Of a DNA stretch of 38,739 nucleotides, positions 1 through 8,727 are shown in pieces (position 1 is the stretch's first letter; the number at the start of each line of letters is the position of its first letter). The DNA is from Desulforegulaceae bacterium (GTDB lineage: Bacteria; Desulfobacterota; Desulfobacteria; Desulfobacterales; JACKCP01). The DNA lies in NCBI GenBank assembly GCA_034006035.1, contig JAVETN010000019.1:1-38739 (forward strand). The letters are read 5' to 3'. The notes beneath the pieces were generated by a model, which was not told where the DNA came from, made no database searches, and was given only the letters and a program-made list of their open reading frames with translations. Made by a program: the position numbers and the translations under genes.

Positions 1-121
1 TATCATCCCCTCTCTCCTGATATCTGGTCTTTGTATATTTTCAGATTATCAGAAGTTTTCTTTGGGTGGGTCAATTTTCAGCTGCAATTTTGTGCTTTAG
101 TGGGTCAATTTTAGGCTACCA
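1..121. mobile_element. End of an IS21-like insertion sequence (partial)
   Basis: The 13-base string GTGGGTCAATTTT occurs twice in direct orientation at 66-78 and 100-112, exactly 34 bases apart, followed by AGCTGC and AGGCTACC. Short spaced repeats of a TGGTCAATTTT type are characteristic of the terminal regions of IS21-family (istA/istB) elements. The reading frame of hsdR resumes at about 122, so the element boundary is probably at about 118-122. No transposase is visible because the window begins inside the element. Family assignment is by remembered repeat style only. Confidence 0.5.
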
Positions 122-1486
122 AAACTAAAATATGGACTAGATATTAAAAAACATAGGGAAAGAATAAATTATATAGATGCAAATGGTCATGATATAGAAG
201 ATAACTTCAAAGACCCAAATCATCCACTATCCTTAGTATTTATATGTGCAATGTGGTTAACGGGATTTGATGCCCCTAGTGTATCTACCTTGTACCTAGA
301 CAAGCCTATGAAGGGGCATACCCTAATGCAAGCCATAGCAAGAGTAAATAGGGTATATCCAGGAAAAAACTCAGGTCTAATAGTAGACTATCTAAATCTA
401 TTTAAATCTATGAAGAGAGCCCTTGGTGACTATGCGAATCCAGATAATGAAGACGAAATGCCTGTGAAAAATATAGAAGCTATGCTAGATTTATTGGATC
501 AAACTATAGATGAAACTTATAAGTTTTGTAAGAAACTTGATATAGATTTTGATAAGATATTAGAGGTAGATGAAGCCTTTTCTAGAATATCTTTATTTGA
601 AGAATATCTAAATATATTACTAGATAAAGATGATTACAAAGAAGAATTTAAGATTTATACAAATTTATGTAGAAATATATATGAAGGCAGCAAACCAGAA
701 GTATTTGAAAAGAGATGGAACAATAAATATCTTACTATTATATTTTATTTAGACGACATGTTTAAGGCTGCTGTTAGAGATGTTAACATAGATAGGGCTA
801 AAATTGAACTAGATAAAACATTGGATTTAAGTGTTAAAGCTAATTCTGTAAAAGAAGATGGTTCTGAAGAATATGGAATAAAGGCTATGAAGACTATAAG
901 TCTTGCAGAAATAGACACCGAAGATATAAAGCGAAAAATACAAGAATCACCCTATAAAAATATCGAAATACAAGAGCTTAGAAGCTTTATAGAAGAAAAA
1001 CTTGAAAAGCTATTACAAGAAAACAAGACAAGAATTTCTTTCTCTGAAAGATATAAAGCCATAATAGATAGATATAATTCAGGTAACTCCAGTAATGAAA
1101 ATTACTATGAAGATCTGATAGATTTTGTAGATGATTTAAAAGAAGAAGATGAAAGAAATATTAAAGAAGGTTTAACAGATGAAGAATTAGAGTTATATGA
1201 TTTATTGAAGAAAGACAATTTAACTAAAAAAGAAGAAGAGCAAGTAAAACTATCAGCTAAAAAACTATACGAAGCAATTATGAGAGATGATAGTGAAACT
1301 AAAGTAGTAGACTGGTACAAAGATGAACAACCTAGGAGAAAAGTCAAATTAAGGGTTGAAAAAGTATTAGATAATTTTCTTCCTGACAGCTACAATAAAG
1401 AAGTGTTTACCAGGAAATCAGAGATAGTATTTACTCATTTACTTGAAGATGCAATGATGGTGAATCAGAGTTATCTAAGTCAATAA
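122..1486 (+). pseudogene. hsdR: HsdR, type I restriction endonuclease R subunit, 3' fragment
   Basis: The frame is open from about 101, just after the insertion-element end, and gives about 454 residues homologous to the C-terminal part of HsdR. Visible landmarks are the CAMWLTGFDAP segment, the helicase motif VI region QAIARVNRVYPGK, and the typical C-terminal end LPDSYNKEVFTRK...VFTHLLEDAM. The nuclease domain and the first helicase motifs (Walker A, DEAH) are absent, so it cannot be an active motor or nuclease. The first ATG is at 251, but homology starts before it, which supports truncation by the element rather than a short native gene. Isoleucine is mostly ATA and leucine often CTA or TTA, while neighbouring genes prefer ATT and CTT. 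This suggests foreign origin. No hsdM or hsdS is in the window. Confidence 0.85.
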
Positions 1487-1532
1487 AAACTACCAAAATA
1501 TCAAATTAAGAAAAACTGGCAGTATAATCCAA

Positions 1533-2891
1533 TCAAGCTGTGCTTAATCTATAATCATTTTTTCCTTCTTTTTTTGCAAGATACATGGCGTCATCCGCCT
1601 TTTTTATTAAGGTTTCCATGTCTTTTCCATTATCTGGATATATGCTGACTCCTATGCTTGCCCCAATTTGAACTTCTTCCCCGTCAATATCAAAGGGTGA
1701 GGATAAGGTTTTGATAATTTTTAAAGCACCTGTTTTTGCATGTTCTGAAGAAATTATGGTGGGAAAAATTATGGTAAATTCGTCTCCTCCTAATCTGGCT
1801 ATAGTATCAGATTCTCTTGCAGACTTAATCAGTCTTTCTGATACTTGAATTAAAAGTTTATCACCGGCATCATGGCCTAAGGTATCATTCACTGATTTGA
1901 AACCGTCAAGATCAATAAAAAACAATGCAAATTTACGCTGGTAGCGTTTTGATTCTTTTACTGCTTGTTCTAATCTGTTTATAAACATTCCTCTGTTAGG
2001 AAGATTTGTTAATTTATCATAATTTGCTGAATGATAGAGCTTTAGCTGCAATTGTTTTCTTTTTGTCATTAGCCTGGCTATTACCCATGAGGGAATTGCT
2101 GCTAATAAAAACAATAAGATTGATAAAAAAAGAAGTTTGGTCAAAAGCCCCCGGTTTTCTAATTGAAGTCTATGGGCTGGGACATGGGAAATTACTTTCC
2201 AATAATATTTATCAGCTTTTATGTTTTTTGGATTGGTGCTGGATATTTTATTTGAATTTGATTTGAGCTCTTCTTTGAGCGGGTAAACTGTGGTTGAAGT
2301 AAATAATCCTTTTGTATTGGAGAATTGGCAAACATCAGAGGATTGAATAATTTCCCAGGATTTAGGAAATTTTAATGAGAATTTATAGTTTTTTTTGTTT
2401 TCGAACATAAATCCCCATTCAAGATCTTTGTCGGGGCCATGTAACCAATAACCATCTGAATTGATTAGCATAAGATTACCAGGAGAAAGACTGTCTCTTT
2501 TTTCCATGGGTTCAATTAATTGTTCGCCAAGATAGTTGAGAATTACAATTCCTTGTTTTTTATTGGCATTGTTAAAAATCGGTACTGCAAAACGAATCAT
2601 TGGTTTTAAGGGTTTTTCAACTTTTTTGTTTTCTATGTTAAGATCAAATGGTGAGATGAAAAATTCGTTTGGCAAAAGAGCCATAGTTTCTTTGAAGTAG
2701 TATCGATCTTTTTTTGACTGGAGGTTGGCTTCAGGGATGATAGATGGGTTCCCTTTATTGAAGTTTATTCTGACTTTTTCCATCCCTGTTTCATTGATAA
2801 ATCTAATTTGGTCATATTTGTTTTTTTCTTGGCTAAATGCTAAATATTCCTTAGCTATATTTATCAATATAGTGTTTATCACCACTTTCAA
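1533..2891 (-). pseudogene. Cache-GGDEF diguanylate cyclase, C-terminal part of a frameshifted gene
   Basis: This frame holds most of a periplasmic Cache-type sensor domain (RYYFKETM, ISPFDLNIE, KPMIRFAVPIFN, GIVILNYLG), a transmembrane helix (LLFLSILLFLLAAIPSWVIA) and a complete GGDEF domain that would make cyclic-di-GMP. The cyclase has DKLTNLPNR at its start, the active-site RLGGDEF, and an intact inhibitory RESD site five residues before GGDEF. The only start codon here is a TTG at 2891 without a good ribosome site. The natural N-terminus, with the first membrane helix, lies in another frame at 2851-3138. Removing one A from the AAA run near 2860 restores HYIDNIAKEYLAFS and joins the parts. 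It is last in the sugar ABC operon. It is either a pseudogene or a sequencing error. Confidence 0.8.
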
Positions 2892-3138
2892 TCATATATA
2901 AAAGCTCATTTTGTCTGGATAAAAAATTTAAGTCTGAAACAATATCTTTTAGATTTAAATTAATTAATTCTGCCTGCATCTTTGTTTTTGTCTTTTCTTC
3001 AATTTTTATCCAGGAAAGATGGTCTTTTTTCTCCAAATTATAAAAAACTGTTATAGCTCCAGCTATAAAGAGCCCTATAAGTAAAAAAATACTAAAAAAA
3101 TAGCGATAGGTTGTAATTTCTTTTTTTAATTTACTCAT
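2851..3138 (-). pseudogene. Cache-GGDEF diguanylate cyclase, N-terminal part of a frameshifted gene
   Basis: The 95-codon frame starts at an ATG with AAGGA upstream, 42 bases after the permease stop codon. It encodes a cytoplasmic tip, one membrane helix (YFFSIFLLIGLFIAGAITVF) and the first helix of the periplasmic sensor (LKDIVSDLNFLSRQNELLYMIESGDKHYID), then ends at a TAG in the frameshift region. The overlapping downstream frame continues the same domain, so this is the 5' part of one gene of about 534 codons. I see no slippery heptamer that would suggest programmed frameshifting. If expressed alone it would be a membrane-anchored stub. Confidence 0.75.
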
Positions 3139-3180
3139 TTGCTGTATCTATCCTTAGGATAAGTGAAATAGCGGTAATTT

Positions 3181-4140
3181 CTATTGGCCAGATTTTTTTC
3201 CAGAAGTTTTTGCATAAAAGGAAACAGCTGTAATTATTACTATTCCATAAACAAGTCTTGTCCATAAGCCTTGTGCTCCAGCACTTACAAGTCCTGCTTC
3301 AATCATTGAGATTATTATGCTGCCAACAAATGTTCCATAAATTGTTCCTTTTCCCCCATAAACTGAAGTTCCCCCTATAAAAACCGATGCAAAAACAACA
3401 AGCATGAATCCTTCACCCTGGGTGGGCCACCAGTTTGCCATTTCACAGCAGACAAGAGCTCCTGAAAATCCGCTGCACAAACCCATAATTATAAATACAT
3501 AAGTTTTTGTTTTGTCTACGGAAATTCCCATTATTTTTGCTGCGTTTGAATTGTCTCCGGTAAATTTTATCCTGTCTCCTAAAACATGGTTGTTTAAAAT
3601 TAAAATAAAGATAATGGTTAAAATTATAAGCCAGACAAATTGCATTGGAATAAATCCAGCAATTCTTCCTGAAAGAATTTGATAGCCAAATGTGTCCCTT
3701 ATTCCAATAAGGCTTTTTGCAAGTCCTTGTGCAAGAAGAACTGTAAGTCCTCTGATAAAAAACTGGGTTCCAATTGTTGCAATAATTGAGGGGACTCCAA
3801 TTTTTACAATTAAAAATGCGTTTAATCCTCCACAGACTCCGCCTGTTAAAATTGCGGCTATAAAACCTAAAAACACACTTCCTGTTTCAATAAAAATAAT
3901 TGAAAATACAAATCCCGAAGCTGCCATTACTGCCGGAAAAGAAAGATCCATTTCACCGCAAACAATGACTAAGGTAAGCCCTAGTGCCAAAATAGCAGTA
4001 AAGGGAATTGTGGACATATAAGCAGAGTAAATCCCTGAAGAAAGAAATGTTCTTGGGCTTAAAAACATGAAAAGAACAAGAAGTGATAATAAAATCAAGG
4101 TGATTATGAATTGGTGTCTGTATCTTAAAATAAATTTCAT
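3181..4140 (-). CDS. Sugar ABC transporter permease (RbsC/FrcC-like)
   Basis: This 319-residue inner-membrane protein has about eight to ten hydrophobic segments and the family features of the ribose/xylose/fructose-type permease (BPD_transp_2). These include the ALGLTLVIVCGEMDLS segment, where the family often has GIDLS, and the FASVFIGGTSVYGGKGTIYGTFVG block near the end. I chose the ATG at 4140, one base after the ATPase stop codon, as is usual for translationally coupled genes. A TTG at 4161 and an ATG at 4155 upstream in frame would overlap the ATPase and add a few residues. It should form a homodimer with the ATPase encoded just upstream. The substrate cannot be read from sequence beyond a monosaccharide or similar small polar molecule. 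Confidence 0.9.
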   Translation of the reverse strand: MKFILRYRHQFIITLILLSLLVLFMFLSPRTFLSSGIYSAYMSTIPFTAILALGLTLVIVCGEMDLSFPAVMAASGFVFSIIFIETGSVFLGFIAAILTGGVCGGLNAFLIVKIGVPSIIATIGTQFFIRGLTVLLAQGLAKSLIGIRDTFGYQILSGRIAGFIPMQFVWLIILTIIFILILNNHVLGDRIKFTGDNSNAAKIMGISVDKTKTYVFIIMGLCSGFSGALVCCEMANWWPTQGEGFMLVVFASVFIGGTSVYGGKGTIYGTFVGSIIISMIEAGLVSAGAQGLWTRLVYGIVIITAVSFYAKTSGKKSGQ

Positions 4141-4141
4141 T

Positions 4142-4882
4142 TTATATTCCGGCATGGTCAATTAAAATCTTTGTAAGATTGTCAAGATCTGTGTCTGCTT
4201 TATTTATTATTGTGTCTGTCTTCCCCCTTGAAACAATCACAAATCTGTCTGCAACTTCAAAAACATGCCTTAAATTATGGGTTATAAGAATGCATGATTT
4301 CCCCTGATTTTTAATTTCTTTGATAAATGAAATTACTTTTTGAGATTCATTCTGGGCCAGGGCAGTTGTCGGTTCATCGAGTATGATTACTTCAGAGTCA
4401 AAATACATGGCACGACCTATGGAAAGACCCTGCCTTTCTCCTCCGGAAAGTGATGAAACAGGAGAATCCGGTGTGATTCCAACTCCTTTAAGGCCTAAAT
4501 TTTTCTGAAGAATTTTAAGGGTTTCTTTTTTTTCAAATTTCTTGTCTATAAAACCAAGAAAATTTGTTTTATGTCTTCCCATGAAAAAATTCCGCCAGAT
4601 TGCCTGGTTTTCAGCAAGGGATCTGTCCTGGTGAACTGTTTCTATTTTGTTTTCTCTTGCAAGCTTTGTGGAAAATTTTTCAATTTTTTTTCCGTTGAGA
4701 AAAAAATTGCCTTTATCATGGGGGAAAACTCCAGACATTATTTTTACAAGTGTTGACTTGCCTGCTCCGTTATCTCCTAAAAGGCCTACAATTTCATTTT
4801 TTTTAAGGGTGAAATTCACTCCTTTAAGGGCATGGATTTCACCAAAGTTTTTCCAAATATTTTCAAGTCTTATAATATCCAT
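4142..4882 (-). CDS. Sugar ABC transporter ATP-binding protein, single domain
   Basis: The 246-residue protein has all ABC ATPase motifs: Walker A GDNGAGKST at 36-44, signature LSGGERQG at 145-152, Walker B VIILDEP ending at 171, and the switch histidine in ILITHN at about 202. Unlike RbsA or XylG, which are two fused ATPase domains of about 500 residues, this is a single domain as in FrcA-type importers, so it probably acts as a homodimer on the cytoplasmic face. It is the middle gene between binding protein and permease, 67 bases after the binding-protein gene. The start ATG lacks a strong ribosome site. Confidence 0.92.
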   Translation of the reverse strand: MDIIRLENIWKNFGEIHALKGVNFTLKKNEIVGLLGDNGAGKSTLVKIMSGVFPHDKGNFFLNGKKIEKFSTKLARENKIETVHQDRSLAENQAIWRNFFMGRHKTNFLGFIDKKFEKKETLKILQKNLGLKGVGITPDSPVSSLSGGERQGLSIGRAMYFDSEVIILDEPTTALAQNESQKVISFIKEIKNQGKSCILITHNLRHVFEVADRFVIVSRGKTDTIINKADTDLDNLTKILIDHAGI

Positions 4883-4949
4883 AGAATTTATTAAAAAACC
4901 TTTTTAAATTTTACCGGAAGTTAAAAAAACTTTCGGCAATAAACAAGAT

Positions 4950-5933
4950 TTATCTTAACCCTTTTTTGGCAAGAGGTTTAATTTTTTCAATTTCGTTTTT
5001 ACCTATAAACCCGCTTCCTGTATCAATGGTAAGGCCTGAAAAGCCAAATTTTTTGGTAAGAACAATCTGGGTTATGGAAAGATATCCAAGTAAAAACGGC
5101 TGGGCATCTCCAATAAGGTCAACATATCCCTTTTCAATGGCTTCAGCTGTTGCAGGAGAAAGTGAAAAGCCTGCAACATGTATTTTATCTGGGCCGATAT
5201 TTGAAGCTCTTAAAAAGTTTTCCATCTGGGAAGTAAGTGCTCCATGGTCAATTATCATTGCCTTTAGATCAGGATTGGCAGAAACATATCCTGTAATTAC
5301 AGGAGTTCCAAGGGAAGAATCCTTATCAATTTCAGTGGAAATTTCAAGATAATCCACTTTTATTCCCTCATCTTCCAAAACCTCAATTATACCTTTGGTG
5401 CGAAGGCCTCTTGTTTGAAGTCTTTTAAGTCCCCAGACAAAAACCCTGTCTCCTTTTTTAAGGTTAAATCTTTTGATGGATTCTTTTGCCATACTTTGTC
5501 CCTGATTGTAATTGTCAGGACCAATGTAGCCAAAACCCTGGGAAATATAGTTTTCCTGTAAAGAGGGAAGGGGAGTGTCAATACAGGTTACAATTATTCC
5601 CTTTTTTTGTGCTTCTTCAATAAAAGGGGCATAGGCCAAATCTCCTGGATGACCCATTACAACAATTCCGTCAGGCCTTGCTGAAAGAGCTGTTTTAAAG
5701 TTTTCCACCATTTTTTGAGGCGACCATTCAGAATACATGAATTTTACTTTGGCTCCCAGATCAAATCCTGCCTGTTTTGCTCCATTATATACAATAGTTC
5801 CATAGGCTCCTCCTGGAGGGCCTCCTGTATCAAACCAGATTTCAAGATTTTCACCTGTTCTTATCATTTTTTCTGCGTACAAAGGCGATAGAGTAAAAAT
5901 AGAAATAATCAGGGCTAAAATTATTTTTTTCAT
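4950..5933 (-). CDS. Periplasmic sugar-binding protein of an ABC importer
   Basis: The 327-residue product begins with a clear signal peptide (MKKIILALIISIFTLSPLYA, cleavage after YAEK or nearby) and belongs to the periplasmic binding protein type I (ribose/galactose-binding-like) class. Typical segments are PDGIVVMGHPGD, GIIVTCIDTPLP and the LKAMIIDHGAL region. I chose the ATG at 5933, preceded by AAAGGAAACCAA, rather than the in-frame ATG at 5978, which would put 15 charged residues before the signal peptide. It is first in the operon and should deliver the ligand to the permease and ATPase downstream. The ligand is not identifiable, though association with a single-domain ATPase resembles the fructose-type Frc system. 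Confidence 0.9.
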   Translation of the reverse strand: MKKIILALIISIFTLSPLYAEKMIRTGENLEIWFDTGGPPGGAYGTIVYNGAKQAGFDLGAKVKFMYSEWSPQKMVENFKTALSARPDGIVVMGHPGDLAYAPFIEEAQKKGIIVTCIDTPLPSLQENYISQGFGYIGPDNYNQGQSMAKESIKRFNLKKGDRVFVWGLKRLQTRGLRTKGIIEVLEDEGIKVDYLEISTEIDKDSSLGTPVITGYVSANPDLKAMIIDHGALTSQMENFLRASNIGPDKIHVAGFSLSPATAEAIEKGYVDLIGDAQPFLLGYLSITQIVLTKKFGFSGLTIDTGSGFIGKNEIEKIKPLAKKGLR

Positions 5934-6211
5934 TTGGTTTCCTTTCAGTTTTTTTCTGGAATAAGTAATACTTTGCATTAAGAAATAATTCTGGAACTTA
6001 TGAATTTGAATTTTTAAATACTTTTTTTAACTTTTCTTCTAATCATGATATAGCATTTTTTGAGAATTCGTCGAGTTTAAATCCAAGTGAGTTTGTTATT
6101 GTTTCAAAAAATTTCAATTCTTTTTGAAGTTCTTTTTTTTAACCGGAACTTTAAGTGATTTTTAACTTTACTTTTTAAGGGTTAAAGTTTAAATTTTTAA
6201 TCGTTCAATTT

Positions 6212-6245
6212 TTGAAATGTTTTTAAATCGAAAATTTATAAATTT
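6212..6245 (+). promoter_or_regulatory. Predicted promoter with overlapping palindrome before the MarR gene
   Basis: TTGAAA at 6212-6217 and TTATAA at 6236-6241 are 18 bases apart, a plausible sigma70-type pair. A perfect 14-base palindrome AAATTTATAAATTT (6232-6245) covers the -10 element about 20 bases before the MarR start. MarR regulators often bind such palindromes and repress their own operon. The surrounding DNA is very AT-rich, so chance matches are likely. Confidence 0.35.
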
Positions 6246-6264
6246 GAAATATTAAAGGATGAGA

Positions 6265-6708
6265 ATGGAAAATTGGGATAAGCTCCTTGATGAACTTATA
6301 GATTATTGGGAGACCCTTTTTTACAAGCTTAAAGACGCTGATAATTCTGCGTCTGCTGTTTTAGAATCCCAATTAAGTGAGCAGGAGCTTAAGGTGATTA
6401 TTTTTCTTGGGAAAAATGGGGATGAAAGAATGAAAGATATTGCTGAGCACATGAATCTTGTGGTCAGCTCTCTTACTTCAATTGCAGACAAGCTTGTTGA
6501 AAAAAAATTTGTTGAAAGAAAACGGTCAGAGGCTGACAGAAGAATTGTAAGACTGTCTCTTACAAAAAAAGGTCAAAGTTTTTTTTCTGAATTAAGAGAA
6601 ATAAAAAAAATGAAGGGGAGGGAAATTTTAGGTCTTTTAGATAATGAAGATAAGAAAACTTATGTAGAATTAATGAGGAAAATGGTAGAAAGAAGCAGAA
6701 ACGCTTAG
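6265..6708 (+). CDS. MarR-family transcriptional regulator
   Basis: This is a 147-residue winged-helix protein. The wing-helix core is visible as LSEQELKVIIFLGKNG, the recognition region MKDIAEHMNLVVSSLTSIADKLVEKKFVERKRSEADRR and the wing IVRLSLTKKGQ. The D-R-R motif after the recognition helix is typical of MarR. I chose the ATG at 6265 because AAAGGATGAG lies five bases before it; an ATG at 6259 has no room for a ribosome site. It lies 55 bases before a TolC-type gene on the same strand. This is a common arrangement in which the regulator controls an efflux operon. The inducer is unknown. Confidence 0.93.
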   Translation: MENWDKLLDELIDYWETLFYKLKDADNSASAVLESQLSEQELKVIIFLGKNGDERMKDIAEHMNLVVSSLTSIADKLVEKKFVERKRSEADRRIVRLSLTKKGQSFFSELREIKKMKGREILGLLDNEDKKTYVELMRKMVERSRNA

Positions 6709-6763
6709 TTTAGGTAAGCTGCTTTTTATTTTATATTGTAATATAACAGGGAGGTTTTGATTA

Positions 6764-8056
6764 ATGATTAAATTTAAAAAAATTTTGCTGATTTCAGCAT
6801 TAATTTTTCTATTGCCCTTTTCCAGCTATTCAGGAGAAGTTACAATTTTTGATATGTACAAGGCTGCCATTGAAAACAGGGAAATTGTTAAGTCATATCA
6901 ACTTGCAGTTGAGCAGGCAAAACTTGAGCAAAAAATTCAAAAAGGAGATTATCTTCCATCCCTTGATGCTGGATATACCGCAAACAAACTTGATGAATCA
7001 TCCAGGTTTGGAAACATGAAGTTAGAAAATATAAAAAACAGTGAGTTTGCAGTTTTTTTAACCCAGAATCTCTTCCATGGATTTAAAGACAAGCTTGAGA
7101 TTGCAATTGCAGATCTTGATTTGAAAACATCTGATTATGAACTTTTAGATATAAAACATGACATAGGTCTTGAAGTCGCTCTTAGGGTTCTTCAGGTTTA
7201 TCAGGCCGAGGCAAGAAGGCTTGTTGCCATGGATGCTTTTAAGGCATATTCTGAGCGTTATGAAAATGTTTTGCTCAAATATGATGTAGGAGTTGCAAAA
7301 AAAAGAGATGTTCTTACAGTAAAAGTAGAAAAAGATGACGCTGAGCAAAACCTTGCCATGGCTGAAAATGAAGTGGAAAAAGCTCTTAATATGCTCAATA
7401 GGGTAACTAAACTTTCCCTTGAATTTAGTGACATTGATTTTTCTTTATTTGAATCTCTTCCTGTTTTTTCACCTTTTGAAGAATATAAAACCACAATGCT
7501 TTCCAATAGAACAGATTTTAAAATTTTAAAAGCAGGCATTGAAAAGGCAGAAAAGACAAGAAAGCTTGCACAAGCTTCATTTTATCCAAAAATAGACCTG
7601 GTTCTTATGCAAAGATATTATTCAGATGAATATTACGCCTTTGACTCTAGTACAAGGGAAGATGAAACAAGATTACAGCTTAATTTGGGAATTAATCTTT
7701 TTGACGGAATGAAAAAATATAAAAAGATTGACAAGGCTGGACTTGAAACTGAAAGGGTTAGATATTCTCTTGCTGAACTTGAAAATGAGCTGACAACCCA
7801 GCTTGGTAATTTCCTTATTGATGCTCAAACAGCTGAAAAAAATCATTTTGTTGCCCGTGAAGGTATAACTGAAGCAGAGGAAAATTTAAGAATAACCGAG
7901 CTTTCCTTTGAAAAAGGTGTTGCCACAGCAACTGATGTTTTAGATTCAATTTATTATCTTTCCAGGGCAAGAAACAATGAAATAACTGCCAAGGCAACTA
8001 TTTTCATGACCTTGTTTTATATAAAGAGAATGGTTGTTGATTATCCAGAAATTTAG
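6764..8056 (+). CDS. TolC-family outer-membrane efflux channel protein
   Basis: The 430-residue protein has a signal peptide (LLISALIFLLPFSSYSG) and two repeated long helical halves with short strand segments, the usual TolC/OEP pattern. Examples are LDAGYTANKL with the following FAVFLTQNLFHGF, and IDLVLMQRYY with LNLGINLFDGMKKY. The helices are rich in Ala, Glu and Leu, and ELSFEKGVATATDVLDS near the end is a typical conserved OEP stretch. It would form a trimeric outer-membrane and periplasmic tunnel. GGGAGG lies nine bases before the ATG. The gene is directly followed by a terminator, and no adaptor protein or inner-membrane pump is present, so it must work with partners encoded elsewhere. 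Confidence 0.92.
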   Translation: MIKFKKILLISALIFLLPFSSYSGEVTIFDMYKAAIENREIVKSYQLAVEQAKLEQKIQKGDYLPSLDAGYTANKLDESSRFGNMKLENIKNSEFAVFLTQNLFHGFKDKLEIAIADLDLKTSDYELLDIKHDIGLEVALRVLQVYQAEARRLVAMDAFKAYSERYENVLLKYDVGVAKKRDVLTVKVEKDDAEQNLAMAENEVEKALNMLNRVTKLSLEFSDIDFSLFESLPVFSPFEEYKTTMLSNRTDFKILKAGIEKAEKTRKLAQASFYPKIDLVLMQRYYSDEYYAFDSSTREDETRLQLNLGINLFDGMKKYKKIDKAGLETERVRYSLAELENELTTQLGNFLIDAQTAEKNHFVAREGITEAEENLRITELSFEKGVATATDVLDSIYYLSRARNNEITAKATIFMTLFYIKRMVVDYPEI

Positions 8057-8094
8057 TCAGTTTTTTGATCAATAAAAAAACAAAGATTATTTAT

Positions 8095-8128
8095 AAGGCT
8101 TCAAATTAATTTGAAGCCTTTTTTTTTA
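8095..8128 (+). terminator. Intrinsic terminator after the TolC gene
   Basis: A perfect inverted repeat with arms AAGGCTTCAAATT and AATTTGAAGCCTT (8095-8120) is followed by eight T residues. It lies 38 bases after the stop codon. Confidence 0.9.
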
Positions 8129-8146
8129 GGCCTGATATAAAAAGGG

Positions 8147-8171
8147 AAGGGCGGCTTTAGTAGCCGCCCTT
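8147..8171 (-). terminator. GC-rich hairpin, probable terminator of the ZraP-like gene
   Basis: Arms AAGGGCGGCT and AGCCGCCCTT surround a five-base loop. Read on the minus strand the hairpin is followed by CCCTTTTTAT, a weak T tract. It lies 110 bases beyond the ZraP-like stop codon. A second small hairpin, AAAAACC/GGTTTTT, lies between them at 8182-8200. Confidence 0.5.
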
Positions 8172-8280
8172 TGGAGAGGAGAAAAACCGGGTTGGTTTTT
8201 GCTTAGGGTAATGTGGTTATTGAACTTTTTTTAATCTCTAGGAGGAGATGTCTGTCTAGGTTCAATTTATACTAGGAAGC

Positions 8281-8727
8281 TTAGATAAATCCTCGGCATC
8301 CGCCAATGCCTTTTGATTTATAATGCTTTTTTCCCTGATTTGGACCAAAACCGCAGTTTGAATATCCAGGTATTATTTCATTGATTTTTTCTAAATGAGC
8401 CTGTCTTTTTTCTGCCATTGACTGTCTTAAGGAAAAAATTTCACTTCTTAGTGTTTTTACTTTTGCAGTATCAATAGTTTCACTTGCAAACTCCTGCTCA
8501 AGCTCCATTTTTTTATTGAAAATATCAGTTCTTAAGCCTTTTGTTTGATTAAAAAAATTTGCTCTTTCAGTTTTAATTAAGCTTTGCTCTTCAGGGGTAA
8601 GGTTATTGAAACAATGATAACCGCCTTTTCCCAGATTGCCCTGTCCCACTCTCATTGCAGATGCTGAAGAAATGAGAATAACTGAGATAAAAATTGTAAT
8701 TGATAATATTGATAATGTTTTTTTCAT
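8281..8727 (-). CDS. ZraP/Spy-like periplasmic protein
   Basis: This 148-residue protein has a signal peptide (LSITIFISVILISSASA) and then a helical region containing NLTPEEQSLIKTERANFFNQT and the KMELEQEFASETIDTAKVKTLRSEIFSLRQSMAEKR stretch. That pattern is typical of the Spy/CpxP/ZraP (LTXXQ-related) periplasmic chaperone and metal-sensor superfamily. The family forms cage-like dimers or oligomers in the periplasm and buffers envelope stress or zinc. The C-terminal tail has two cysteines, many glycines and a histidine, plus another histidine and cysteine near the N-terminus, which would suit metal binding. No two-component system accompanies it here. GGAGG precedes the ATG. Confidence 0.8.
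   Translation of the reverse strand: MKKTLSILSITIFISVILISSASAMRVGQGNLGKGGYHCFNNLTPEEQSLIKTERANFFNQTKGLRTDIFNKKMELEQEFASETIDTAKVKTLRSEIFSLRQSMAEKRQAHLEKINEIIPGYSNCGFGPNQGKKHYKSKGIGGCRGFI

Noticed and set aside
2850..2891. Programmed ribosomal frameshift in the Cache-GGDEF gene
   Set aside because: No slippery heptamer, stimulatory stem-loop or internal Shine-Dalgarno is visible; a one-base indel is simpler.
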